Assembly: GCA_047631555.1 (NCBI GenBank)
Contig: JBLHZY010000004.1
Span: 62,001 to 126,000, forward strand
DNA length: 64,000 bases
Direction: 5' to 3'
DNA from: JBLHZY01 sp047631555
GTDB taxonomy: Bacteria; Pseudomonadota; Alphaproteobacteria; Rhodobacterales; Rhodobacteraceae
The notes under the pieces are model-generated. The model saw nothing but the letters and a program-made list of their open reading frames with translations. It searched no databases and was not told where the DNA came from. Made by a program: the position numbers and the translations under genes. Numbering within the stretch: position 1 is the first letter of the stretch; each line of letters starts with the position of its first letter. This document shows positions 1-7,446 of this stretch, in pieces.

Positions 1-153
1 AATGATGCGCAGATCGGCCTCTCTTATCAAGAATTGCTCACCCGCGCGGATCACGCGATGTATGACGCCAAACGCGCCGGTAAAAATTGCACCGTGATCA
101 GTGGGATGGAGCCCGACCCGATCAAAGGCGCCCATTTGCTAAAAGCAGTTTGA
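1..153 (+). CDS. C-terminal end of a GGDEF (diguanylate cyclase-like) protein, 5' truncated by window edge
   Basis: The frame starting at base 1 is open to a TGA at 151-153 and gives 50 residues. The stretch RADHAMYDAKRAGKN matches the last helix of GGDEF domains (usual form A-D-x-A-L/M-Y-x-A-K-x-x-G-R/K-N), which make cyclic di-GMP from two GTP. The catalytic GG[D/E]EF loop and any sensor domain lie outside the window, so activity cannot be judged. About 30 residues follow the domain, ending in KAV. The next 178 bases (154-331) up to the minus-strand gene hold nothing I recognise. Confidence 0.75.
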   Translation, partial: NDAQIGLSYQELLTRADHAMYDAKRAGKNCTVISGMEPDPIKGAHLLKAV

Positions 154-331
154 AACCTTTGAGCAATGCATTGAATGCTGCTCTTAAATCCCGCATTCGC
201 TCGCTTGCGATGGCATAACGCTTTGCCCTTAGTCGCCCGCCTGTAAGGCCGCACTGCTTGATCACGCCCATACGACCATGCGCAAAAATCTGCGGGCCAA
301 GCCAAATTGCTTCGCCCGCAGACCGTTATTC

Positions 332-799
332 CTAAGGCAAAAGTCGGCCGCCATGCGGATTATCGATCACCATTTTCCAGCTGCCATCGGCTTGGCGGCG
401 AAGCACAGCAATAGAGAGCCCTGATTGCCGAACCTCTTGGCCGTCGGGGGATTTCCCGGTCATATCCCAAGGCGCAATATGCATCGCGATATCCTCGCTG
501 ATGATAACCTCGTGACCGCGCGCATATTCAAACACCGGATTGAGCGAGGCCATGCCAGCAAACATCTGTTCTTGCACTGCCTTTTCGAAGATTGGTGAGC
601 CGGGCTCAAAGACGATGGTCGCAGAATTTTCGTAGGTCGCCATAACGCTGGCGATGTCTTTGTTCTGGAACGCAGATGTCATGGTTTCGATTGTGGCGAG
701 CACGTTTTGTTCGTCTTTGGTCATTGTTTTTCCTTCAGCGATTGAGAGTTGAGGCAGGGCCAGCGCAAGCGTCGTCAGCCATACAAATGTATGTTTCAT
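332..799 (-). CDS. Secreted NTF2-like (SnoaL/DUF4440-type) protein
   Basis: 155 residues. Residues 1-21 form a signal peptide (MKHTFVWLTTLALALPQLSIA), so the product is probably periplasmic. The rest has the cone-fold pattern of the NTF2/SnoaL superfamily: an N-terminal helix with TIETMTSAFQNKDIASVMA, then strands ending in LRRQADGSWKMVIDNPHG, where a tryptophan in a xGxWK motif is typical of DUF4440/YybH-type proteins. The biochemical role of such stand-alone proteins is generally unknown. It lies 38 bases downstream of, and on the same strand as, an ECF sigma factor gene, so the two are probably one transcript. The link is notable because ECF41-type sigma factors carry a SnoaL domain fused at their C-terminus. 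Here the sigma factor has none and a separate, exported NTF2-like protein is encoded instead. Confidence 0.75.
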   Translation of the reverse strand: MKHTFVWLTTLALALPQLSIAEGKTMTKDEQNVLATIETMTSAFQNKDIASVMATYENSATIVFEPGSPIFEKAVQEQMFAGMASLNPVFEYARGHEVIISEDIAMHIAPWDMTGKSPDGQEVRQSGLSIAVLRRQADGSWKMVIDNPHGGRLLP

Positions 800-837
800 T
801 GTCGTTTCCTTGGTTTGGGTTGGGTCGCGGGTGGTGT

Positions 838-1650
838 TTACGCGTCAGGTGGTGAGACGAGTTCGAGAACCGCATGCGCAAAATCTTGCGGCGGTGTTAA
901 AGGGCCTGTGGCACGTTGCAGCTTTGCCGCAACCAATTCGGCTTCAACCTTTTTGGCCGCGGCTTGCACATCCTTGATTGCGGGCGCGTCCAGAAAATCA
1001 TGGCTTGGGAGGCTCTCGATACATCCGGATGCCATGGCCGCCGGAAGCCGCCTTTGGCAGGAGCACGCCGCGGTTGGATTGGCGAGGCCACAGCTGGCGG
1101 CGGTGAAATCCTTTACACTGGTGCGCGCCCGCGACAGACGCTTGCGAAAATTCGCCGGCGAAATATCCAAGATGCTTGCCGCCTCGCCATGCTCAAATTC
1201 GAATATTTCGCCCAAAACATATGCCGCACGGTGATCCCGATCTAAGCACAACAGCATCGCCATTGTGCATTTGATCCGCAGCTCGTTTAGCATCACGTGA
1301 TCTTCGGGCGCGGCATGGGTTTCATCAGCCAAACCGTTCAGCAGATCATCGGCGAAAAGCTGAAACGAAAGCCCCGGATCGCGCGCGATGATCTTTTTGG
1401 CCGTGAGCAGATAGTTTGTCGCGACCCTATAAGTCCATGTTTCGAATTTGCTGTCGCCCTGAAAGGTCGAGAGTTTTGTCACAATCCGGATCAGGATTTC
1501 TTGGGTGGCGTCCTGCGCGGCTTGCGGATCGGCCAACATGCGCATCGCGAGATGATACACATTGCCTTGGACCGCACAGACAAGAGCCTCGAGGGCGCGC
1601 GCATCACCGGCCTTAGCAAAATCAATCAGGTCTGTTGAAACGTTACTCAT
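838..1650 (-). CDS. ECF-type RNA polymerase sigma factor with cysteine-containing C-terminal extension
   Basis: 270 residues from the ATG at 1650; the open frame runs further upstream but that part has no sigma homology. Region 2 is seen at about residues 10-90 (AQDATQEILIRIVTKLSTFQ, then KFETWTYRVATNYLL, the DNA-melting and -10 recognition helix). Region 4 is at about 120-175 (LDRDHRAAYVLGEIFEFEHG, then ILDISPANFRKRLSRAR, the -35 recognition helix-turn-helix). After region 4 comes a roughly 90-residue tail starting CGLANP and containing CSCQRR, a cysteine cluster that could bind metal or sense thiol stress (inference). No SnoaL domain is fused. No anti-sigma gene is adjacent; the only operon partner is the NTF2-like gene. 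A good ECF-type promoter lies about 35 bases upstream, suggesting autoregulation. Confidence 0.85.
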   Translation of the reverse strand: MSNVSTDLIDFAKAGDARALEALVCAVQGNVYHLAMRMLADPQAAQDATQEILIRIVTKLSTFQGDSKFETWTYRVATNYLLTAKKIIARDPGLSFQLFADDLLNGLADETHAAPEDHVMLNELRIKCTMAMLLCLDRDHRAAYVLGEIFEFEHGEAASILDISPANFRKRLSRARTSVKDFTAASCGLANPTAACSCQRRLPAAMASGCIESLPSHDFLDAPAIKDVQAAAKKVEAELVAAKLQRATGPLTPPQDFAHAVLELVSPPDA

Positions 1651-1684
1651 CGCGCAGTGCCCTTTTGTGTTGTCATAAGGGTTA

Positions 1685-1711
1685 GACAACAGGTTGACCC
1701 CATGTGTGACA
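1685..1711 (-). promoter_or_regulatory. Candidate autoregulated ECF promoter upstream of the sigma factor gene
   Basis: On the minus strand TGTCACA (1711-1705) is followed by 16 bases and then TGTC (1688-1685), 34 bases before the sigma start codon. This closely resembles the published ECF41-class promoter pattern TGTCACA-N16-CGTC. It fits an ECF factor transcribing its own gene. The 312-base gap from 1651 to 1962 holds this element. The rest of it has an open frame continuous with the downstream peroxidase gene but no recognisable domain, so I see nothing else in it. Confidence 0.5.
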
Positions 1712-1962
1712 GAAAATTCAAAAAACTTTGTAAGTCTTGGCTTCATCAGGTTCATGGCGCGCTTTGTTTTGCTTGGTTGGGGCGGTTTCGCCGCGCCATT
1801 TACGCCGTTGCGCCCGCATTCGCATTTGGGATTGGATCCTCGCCTTATGTGATGGCCCAAGGCGGGGCGCGTTTGGTGCACAATTCAAACTTAACGCGCC
1901 CTGTGATCGTTTTGCTTTGCGCCGCGCCCTCCTCTTCACTAGGTATTGGCCCAAATCCAGAC

Positions 1963-3315
1963 ATGAAATTGATTGTGGCCTCTCAGATGAACTCTCTTTG
2001 CGCAGCAGCACTTCTATTCCTAGCGACCGTGTCGCCCCTTTCTGCGCAGGAGTTGCCGCCCCCCATAAACGACCAGTCCTTTGTTGCCGTGGATTTGCGC
2101 GAAGCGAAGCTGGGCCAGCTGCTCTTTTATGATCCGATCCTATCGGGGAATCGCAGCATTGCTTGCGCGACGTGCCATCACCCAAAACTTGGAACCTCAG
2201 ACGGGGTTTCGCTTTCGCTTGGGGATGGGGGCCTTGGCATGGGGCGGGATCGCCACATTGATCCGAGCAACCCGCCCGAAGAGCGCATTCCGCGCAACGC
2301 CACGGGGCTTTTCAACCTCGGTGCAAAAGAATTTACGGTGCTGTTTCACGATGGCCGACTTGAGGCAGACGCAAGCCTGCCCAGCGGCATTCGAACGCCC
2401 ATGGGTGGCGATATGATGGCGGGCTTTGCCTCCGTTTTATCGGCGCAATCCATGTTTCCAGTGCTGAGCCGCGATGAAATGGCTGGGTCGCATAAAGAAA
2501 ACGACATCGCGCGCCTTGTGCGTCAGGGCATCATCACGGGCAAAGGCGGCGCTTGGGATAAGTTGGCGCGGCGCGTCGCTGACATTCCTGAATATGCCGA
2601 TGGGTTTGTCGCACTTTATCCCCACGTTACGCACCGCGACGATATCGCCTTTACCGATATCTCAAACGCGATTGCGGCCTTTGTTTCTTATGAGTGGCGC
2701 TCTGATACGGCGCCGTTTGATGCGGTTTTGCGAGGTGAATTGACCTTAGACGCGCAGGCTCAATCTGGACTTGAGCTGTTCTATGGCAAGGGCGGCTGTG
2801 CGACCTGCCATGCGGGGGCGTTTCTGACGGATCACCAATTTCATGTCATGGCCGCGCCACAAATCGGGCCGGGAAAATCCGCCACATTCGAGGACCATCA
2901 CAGAGACGACGGGCGCTTTCGCGTCACCGGCCACGAGGCGGATCGCTATGCGTTTCGCACGCCCTCATTGCGCAACGTCGCTTTGACGGCCCCTTATGGC
3001 CATGCAGGCGCACACCGGGATTTGGCGCGATTCGTGGCGGATCATAGCAATCCGGCGCAAAGCCTTGCGCGTTATGATCGCACGCAGGCGATTTTGCCCC
3101 AATTTGAGGGCGAAGACTTTGCGGTAATGGATGATCCGGCGCAGGTTTCAGCCATCGCCGCCGCCGTCACATCGCCCCCGGTCGATCTGAGCAAGGATGA
3201 GGTCGCCGCACTTGTCGCATTTTTGCACAGCCTCACCGATCCAATTAGCCTGACCGGGCGGTTGGGCTCGCCCGTCACTGTGCCAAGTGGGCTGCCTGTG
3301 CTGAGTGTCGATTAA
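1963..3315 (+). CDS. Di-haem cytochrome c peroxidase / MauG family protein
   Basis: 450 residues from the ATG at 1963, with a second ATG at 1987. The open frame begins at 1657, but only from here is there a signal peptide (MNSLCAAALLFLATVSPLSA, then QE), so the longer start is rejected. Two c-type haem sites CATCH are at residues 68-72 and 279-283, the arrangement of bacterial di-haem peroxidases and MauG, which act in the periplasm. Typical flanks are present: LGQLLFYDPILSGNRSIAC before the first and ELFYGKGGCATCHAGAFLTD before and after the second, then FRTPSLRNVALTAPYGHAG. Whether it reduces peroxide or modifies a partner protein cannot be told from sequence. Its end overlaps the convergent FG-GAP gene by four bases. 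Confidence 0.88.
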   Translation: MKLIVASQMNSLCAAALLFLATVSPLSAQELPPPINDQSFVAVDLREAKLGQLLFYDPILSGNRSIACATCHHPKLGTSDGVSLSLGDGGLGMGRDRHIDPSNPPEERIPRNATGLFNLGAKEFTVLFHDGRLEADASLPSGIRTPMGGDMMAGFASVLSAQSMFPVLSRDEMAGSHKENDIARLVRQGIITGKGGAWDKLARRVADIPEYADGFVALYPHVTHRDDIAFTDISNAIAAFVSYEWRSDTAPFDAVLRGELTLDAQAQSGLELFYGKGGCATCHAGAFLTDHQFHVMAAPQIGPGKSATFEDHHRDDGRFRVTGHEADRYAFRTPSLRNVALTAPYGHAGAHRDLARFVADHSNPAQSLARYDRTQAILPQFEGEDFAVMDDPAQVSAIAAAVTSPPVDLSKDEVAALVAFLHSLTDPISLTGRLGSPVTVPSGLPVLSVD

Positions 3316-4796
3316 GGCTTTGTCATCACTGCATTGCTGCCCGCCGCGACCACCGCGCTGGTGCTTGTGCCATCGGGCCAGATCACGCTGACTTGCGCTT
3401 TTGTGGCCTTTCCCAAACCAAAATGGCGCGCCAGCAGCTGGCCGCCGGCATGGCCTGCGCCGATGGTCTGCTGCACCGATTGTGCTTGGTCTGGCGTTGA
3501 GACAGATATCACCGCGCCGATTGCATCGCGATTGCCGCCAGATTGCTGAAGCGCGACCGTGATCCAATGGCCGGTTTCGGGCGTGATATTGCGGTAAAGC
3601 TCAAGCGGCGCGCGCCGGTTTGAGACGATCAAATCCAGCCGTCCATCGCGATCAAAATCAACCAAGGCCGCCCCGCGCGAGCGATCCGTTGAAGCAACAC
3701 CCGCATCTGCCGCCGCTTCATAAAAGGTGCCGTCGCTGCGCTGCATCAACAGATTGTTGGGGTCATCCATCGCCATTCCCGGCATCTGATCGACGTTGCC
3801 TTTGGCGATAAACAGATCGGCCCGCCCATCGTTATCGACATCGCCAAATTCCGCGTGCCACCCCGTCGAGGGGCGCCCATCGTCGCCGATATGGGGGCGC
3901 TGCGCATAGGTCCCAAGCGCGTATTTCGCCGCGATATAGCCGCCGCCCGGAACGGCAAATTGCAACAGTTGATCGCCCATCGAGGTCAGCATGACATCAT
4001 CAAGCGCATCGCCATTGAGATCGCGGCTGGCGATCCCCATGCCCCAAAGTGAGATATTGTCCCAGCCATCCGCTGCGCCCAAAAAGCGCCGCTCGCCGAT
4101 ATCCCACATCTGCTCAAACCCGCCTTTTACGTAATAATGCCGGTCATTGGAGAGGCGCAAAGTCGGGCGACCGCGCGCATCATTTGCGGCCAGAATGGAA
4201 AGCGGGCAAAAGCCAGGTTGCAAGGTCTCGGCCACATAGCCTTCCTTTGCAGGGCGCAAAATCGCATTGGTATCGCAGGCCTCAAACGGGCCGTCGGGAT
4301 CATCGCGATCGACGTAATTGCCAATGGCCAAGGTCGGGCGCTCATCGCCTTGCTCCCACCAAGCGGTGAACGCAGAGCTCCAGCCATCATCGGACGGGAT
4401 CCCCATTTTGTGGGTTGCGACCTCAAAAGCGCAATCGCCCAAGCCGCGCAAAACTTGGTTCTGACCGACCCGCAAAACGAACAGGTCCATCACGCCATCG
4501 CCATCCATATCAATCGGATAGGCGCCCGTGACGCCGCGCATTTCAGGCAGGTCAAGCGCGCTAAAGGCAAAACCCCCGTCGTTGCGAATCAAAGCGGCGG
4601 GGTTTTCGCCGCCGGCAGCAAAAATATCGGGCAAGGCATCGCGATTGCAATCAAAGACCGCAACTCCGCCGCCGACAAAATGCTCCCAACCGCCATCATA
4701 AACGTGGGTGGGCAGCGCGCTTGAGTGATCCTCAAACAGAGGCTCTGCTTGGGCCGGAATTGCAAGGAGGCAAAGGAATAGGGCAACAGTTTTCAC
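3312..4796 (-). CDS. Secreted FG-GAP/VCBS repeat protein with ASPIC/UnbV domain (CRTAC1-like)
   Basis: 494 residues with signal peptide MKTVALFLCLLAIPAQA. Several FG-GAP type calcium-binding repeats of the D-x-[DN]-x-D-G-x-x-D form are visible: PIDMDGDGVMDLF, SRDLNGDALDDVML, GDVDNDGRADLFIAKG, LVDFDRDGRLDLIVSN. They are expected to fold into a beta-propeller. The last ~80 residues (AIGAVISVSTPDQAQSVQQ, then GLGKATKAQVSVIWPDGT) match the ASPIC/UnbV domain. The molecular function of this family in bacteria is not established; a surface or periplasmic binding role is likely. The start codon is GTG (4796-4794) and overlaps the stop of the upstream ROK regulator (GTGA), so translation is coupled to a xylose-type regulator, an odd pairing. 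Confidence 0.85.
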   Translation of the reverse strand: MKTVALFLCLLAIPAQAEPLFEDHSSALPTHVYDGGWEHFVGGGVAVFDCNRDALPDIFAAGGENPAALIRNDGGFAFSALDLPEMRGVTGAYPIDMDGDGVMDLFVLRVGQNQVLRGLGDCAFEVATHKMGIPSDDGWSSAFTAWWEQGDERPTLAIGNYVDRDDPDGPFEACDTNAILRPAKEGYVAETLQPGFCPLSILAANDARGRPTLRLSNDRHYYVKGGFEQMWDIGERRFLGAADGWDNISLWGMGIASRDLNGDALDDVMLTSMGDQLLQFAVPGGGYIAAKYALGTYAQRPHIGDDGRPSTGWHAEFGDVDNDGRADLFIAKGNVDQMPGMAMDDPNNLLMQRSDGTFYEAAADAGVASTDRSRGAALVDFDRDGRLDLIVSNRRAPLELYRNITPETGHWITVALQQSGGNRDAIGAVISVSTPDQAQSVQQTIGAGHAGGQLLARHFGLGKATKAQVSVIWPDGTSTSAVVAAGSNAVMTKP

Positions 4797-6055
4797 GATG
4801 TTTGAACCTCAAACCCGCCGACCATACGATCCGTCAGCGCAGAAAGCCCCGCCGCCGTCGCGCCGCGCGCCCAGATCAGATCGTCCCATGGATGAATTTG
4901 GATCTCACAAGGCTGGCGTCCGTTCGACAGGGTTAGTTTTTGCATTTCTGCCAAAACCTCATCGGCATAAAGATAATGGCATTGCACCCGCTCGCCCGAA
5001 AGAATGATCAGCGGCGGATCAAACAGCTGCACCACATTTGACAGCCCAACCGAGAGGTAGCGCCCGGCGCGCCGGAAAATTGTCTGTGCGGCGGTATGCC
5101 CGCCCTGCGCTTGCTCAAACAGCAAATCCAAAAGCTCCTTTGGGCTGCGGGCATCTGCGCGGCCAACATCCAATGCTGTCTCGGCCTCGCGCGTCAGGGC
5201 GTAATCCCCCAAATAGGCCTCAAGGCAGCCGCGCTGACCACAGCGGCACAAGGCCCCGTCCAGCTGAACCTTGGTATGACCAAGCTCAAGCCCCATGCCA
5301 TGGGTGCCGCGATATAGCCCGTTGTTAACGACCAGCCCCATCCCGACGCCAGTCTCAATTGTAACAACGGCAAAGTCGGTTTTATCGCGCCCTGCCCCAA
5401 ACCAAAGCTCCGACAGGGTAAGCATATTTGTGTCATTGTCGACAAACAGCGGCGCGTTAAACCGCGCTTCGAAATCGGCGTGAAGATCGACGTTTGTATC
5501 CTTAAGCAAAGAACACCACCGGATCGTCCCGCTGTCTTGATCCACAATTCCGGGAAGACCAATCCCAACGGCCTTGATATCTTTGGCGGACATCCCGACC
5601 TTCTGGATCAGCTTTTCAATCAGCTCTGCGACCTCATCCAGCATCTGCGCCGAACTGCGGCGGGTTGCGGATGTTGGTAGGGTCGTGGAGGCGACGATAT
5701 CCCCGGCAAAATCGCATAGAACGGCCGAGTGTTTGTTAAACGACAGCTTGATCCCGATAACATAAGCCGCTTCTGGCACGACTTCGAGCGAGACGCGCGG
5801 GCGGCCCCGCCCCAGCTCGCGCTCAGGTTCATCGACCTCTCGCAAGATGCCGGCCGCGATAAGATCGGCGGTTTGGGTCGTCGCGCTACCTGCGCTGATT
5901 TGCAAGGATCGGGTGATTTCAGCGCGCGCCGTGCGCCCGAGGGCGCGGACATGTTGGAATATTTGTTGCCGTAACGGCACTGAACTGGGCCTGTTTCGGT
6001 GCAGAAGAGGGCCGCAACCTTTTGATATTGCGTCATTTTCATTATAATTTAGCAC
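4793..6055 (-). CDS. xylR: ROK-family transcriptional regulator, probable xylose repressor (XylR type)
   Basis: 420 residues. A winged helix-turn-helix is seen at about residues 25-80 (QIFQHVRALGRTARAEITRS, then LQISAGSATTQTADLIAAGI). The ROK sugar-binding domain follows, with the zinc ligands H260 (ELGH) and C270/C272/C277 (CRCGQRGCLEAY) and the glycine-rich segments GIGLPGIVD and ETGVGMGLV. The start is taken as GTG at 6055-6053 because AAGGGGAG lies 11 bases before it; no in-frame ATG precedes the helix-turn-helix. It is divergent from xylFHGBA with 200 bases between. In alphaproteobacteria ROK proteins beside such operons commonly repress them in the absence of sugar, so that role is inferred from position. 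An inverted repeat covers its own start codon, suggesting autoregulation. Confidence 0.85.
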   Translation of the reverse strand: MLNYNENDAISKGCGPLLHRNRPSSVPLRQQIFQHVRALGRTARAEITRSLQISAGSATTQTADLIAAGILREVDEPERELGRGRPRVSLEVVPEAAYVIGIKLSFNKHSAVLCDFAGDIVASTTLPTSATRRSSAQMLDEVAELIEKLIQKVGMSAKDIKAVGIGLPGIVDQDSGTIRWCSLLKDTNVDLHADFEARFNAPLFVDNDTNMLTLSELWFGAGRDKTDFAVVTIETGVGMGLVVNNGLYRGTHGMGLELGHTKVQLDGALCRCGQRGCLEAYLGDYALTREAETALDVGRADARSPKELLDLLFEQAQGGHTAAQTIFRRAGRYLSVGLSNVVQLFDPPLIILSGERVQCHYLYADEVLAEMQKLTLSNGRQPCEIQIHPWDDLIWARGATAAGLSALTDRMVGGFEVQTS

Positions 6056-6060
6056 CTAAA
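6048..6060. promoter_or_regulatory. Inverted repeat over the ROK gene start, possible operator
   Basis: The sequence TTTAG-CAC-CTAAA is a perfect 5+5 palindrome with a 3-base centre, and the GTG start codon of the ROK gene forms that centre on the minus strand. Binding there would block translation or transcription of the regulator itself. I did not find an identical copy in the xylF promoter region, so assignment to the ROK protein is uncertain. Confidence 0.3.
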
Positions 6061-6126
6061 CATATTCTCCCCTTAGGCAGCGCAATTCATCAATTTTGGC
6101 ACTGTCAATTGCCATAATGAGGCGCT

Positions 6127-6163
6127 TTGACAAACTTTTCTACCAAAATGTGAATTATTTATT
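6127..6163 (+). promoter_or_regulatory. Possible xylF promoter region
   Basis: A perfect -35 hexamer TTGACA (6127-6132) is followed by an AT-rich stretch (about 6150-6180) with several poor -10 candidates; none is at the ideal 17-base spacing. The 8-base palindrome TTTGCAAA (6163-6170) lies in the same stretch and could be part of an operator. The region is the only intergenic DNA between the ROK gene and xylF, so promoters for both must lie here. Confidence 0.35.
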
Positions 6164-6197
6164 TTGCAAATCGAATTTAATAAGTGCACTCTATGGA

Positions 6198-6215
6198 GCG
6201 AGTCAGATGACTCGC
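6198..6215. repeat. Perfect 8+8 inverted repeat in the xylF leader
   Basis: GCGAGTCA at 6198-6205, a GA centre, and TGACTCGC at 6208-6215 form a perfect inverted repeat that ends 40 bases before the xylF start codon. In DNA it could be an operator. In RNA it would be an 8-bp hairpin with a two-base loop, which is sterically poor, so the operator reading is more likely. The ribosome site GGGAGGA follows at about 6244-6250. Confidence 0.45.
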
Positions 6216-6255
6216 CCCCTGATGCAAAAGGGGAGCTTTCTATGGGAGGACTACA

Positions 6256-7284
6256 ATGAACAAGTATATCATCGCAGCCGCTATCGCGGTTTCCGGATTT
6301 GGCACTGCATCCTTTGCAGACAGTCACGGCATCACTGTCGGCGTGAGCTGGTCGAATTTTCAAGAAGAGCGCTGGAAAACAGACGAAGCCGCGATCCGCG
6401 CAGCCCTCGAAGCCGCCGGCGCATCTTATGTTTCCGCCGATGCGCAATCTTCATCCGCAAAGCAGCTTTCTGACGTTGAAAGCCTGATTGCACAGGGCGT
6501 TGACTCGATCATCATCCTTGCGCAAGACAGCGCCGCCATTGGGCCAGCAGTTGATGCAGCAGACGCCGAAGGCATTCCTGTTGTGGCTTATGACCGCCTC
6601 ATCGAGGACAGCCGCGCCTTCTATCTGACATTCGACAACGTTGAAGTTGGCCGCATGCAGGCGCGCGCTGTTTTGGCTGCTCAGCCAAATGGCAACTACG
6701 TCATGATCAAAGGCTCGCCAACCGATCCAAACGCAGACTTCCTGCGCGGCGGCCAGCAAGAGATCATCCAAGCGGCTGTTGACAGCGGCGCGATCAAAAT
6801 CGTTGACGAAGCCTATACCGACGGCTGGCTTCCTGCGAACGCACAGCGCAACATGGAGCAAATCCTGACGGCCAACGACAACAAAGTTGATGCGGTTGTG
6901 GCCTCTAACGATGGCACCGCAGGCGGTGTTGTTGCGGCCCTTACAGCACAAGGCATGGAAGGTATTCCAGTGTCTGGTCAGGACGGCGATCATGCTGCTT
7001 TGAACCGTGTTGCACTTGGTACGCAGACTGTTTCGGTCTGGAAAGACGCGCGCGATCTTGGTCGTGTTGCTGGCGAAGTTGCTGTTGCTTTGGCAGCTGG
7101 CGACAAGGCTATGGTTGAGGGTTCCGCTAAGTGGACATCCCCTGCCGGCACCGAGCTAAACTCGCTGTTTCTTGCACCAGTTGCGATCACTGCGGACAAC
7201 CTGAGCGTCGTTACAGACGCTGGCTGGATCACCGTCGAGGCCCTGTGCCAAGGCGTCACAAACGGCCCAGCACCTTGTAACTAA
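6256..7284 (+). CDS. xylF: D-xylose ABC transporter substrate-binding protein
   Basis: 342 residues with a signal peptide of about 21 residues (ending GTASFA, then DSHG), so it is periplasmic. The mature protein has the two-lobe type I sugar-binding fold: ITVGVSWSNFQEERWKTDEA at the start, GVDSIIILAQD, IPVVAYDRLIED, DNVEVGRMQA, and VVASNDGTAGGVVAAL followed by VSGQDGD. These patterns and the length fit XylF. It is the first gene of xylFHGBA and has a strong ribosome site (GGGAGGA) six bases before the ATG. A GC-rich stem-loop follows the stop codon and probably lets the binding protein be made in excess over the membrane parts. Confidence 0.93.
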   Translation: MNKYIIAAAIAVSGFGTASFADSHGITVGVSWSNFQEERWKTDEAAIRAALEAAGASYVSADAQSSSAKQLSDVESLIAQGVDSIIILAQDSAAIGPAVDAADAEGIPVVAYDRLIEDSRAFYLTFDNVEVGRMQARAVLAAQPNGNYVMIKGSPTDPNADFLRGGQQEIIQAAVDSGAIKIVDEAYTDGWLPANAQRNMEQILTANDNKVDAVVASNDGTAGGVVAALTAQGMEGIPVSGQDGDHAALNRVALGTQTVSVWKDARDLGRVAGEVAVALAAGDKAMVEGSAKWTSPAGTELNSLFLAPVAITADNLSVVTDAGWITVEALCQGVTNGPAPCN

Positions 7285-7328
7285 GTCGTGTGATTGGGTG
7301 GATCCTTTGATCCGCTTCAATTGACAAC

Positions 7329-7352
7329 GGGTCTCGCCGAAAGGCGGGGCCC
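7329..7352 (+). other. Intercistronic stem-loop between xylF and xylH
   Basis: A 10-bp stem (7329-7338 with 7343-7352, two G-U pairs) closed by a GAAA tetraloop lies 45 bases after the xylF stop and 95 bases before xylH. There is no T-run after it, so it is not a standard terminator. Such hairpins after periplasmic binding-protein genes commonly protect the upstream mRNA from 3' exonucleases and partly attenuate downstream expression. Confidence 0.55.
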
Positions 7353-7446
7353 ACGCACACTCCCCCTATATGACATGAGCGCTTCTCCGGCTATGCTGGC
7401 GCTGTTCGCCTGTCTGATTTTTGCACGTTTTTGATGGAGGCAGACC

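Noticed and set aside
122..271. A 49-codon minus-strand ORF antisense to the GGDEF end and continuing into the gap
   Set aside because: It overlaps a recognisable coding frame, has no ribosome site and no similarity that I can name.
1657..1962. N-terminal extension of the di-haem peroxidase reading frame
   Set aside because: No domain is visible, it overlaps the sigma promoter, and a signal peptide begins only at the later ATGs.
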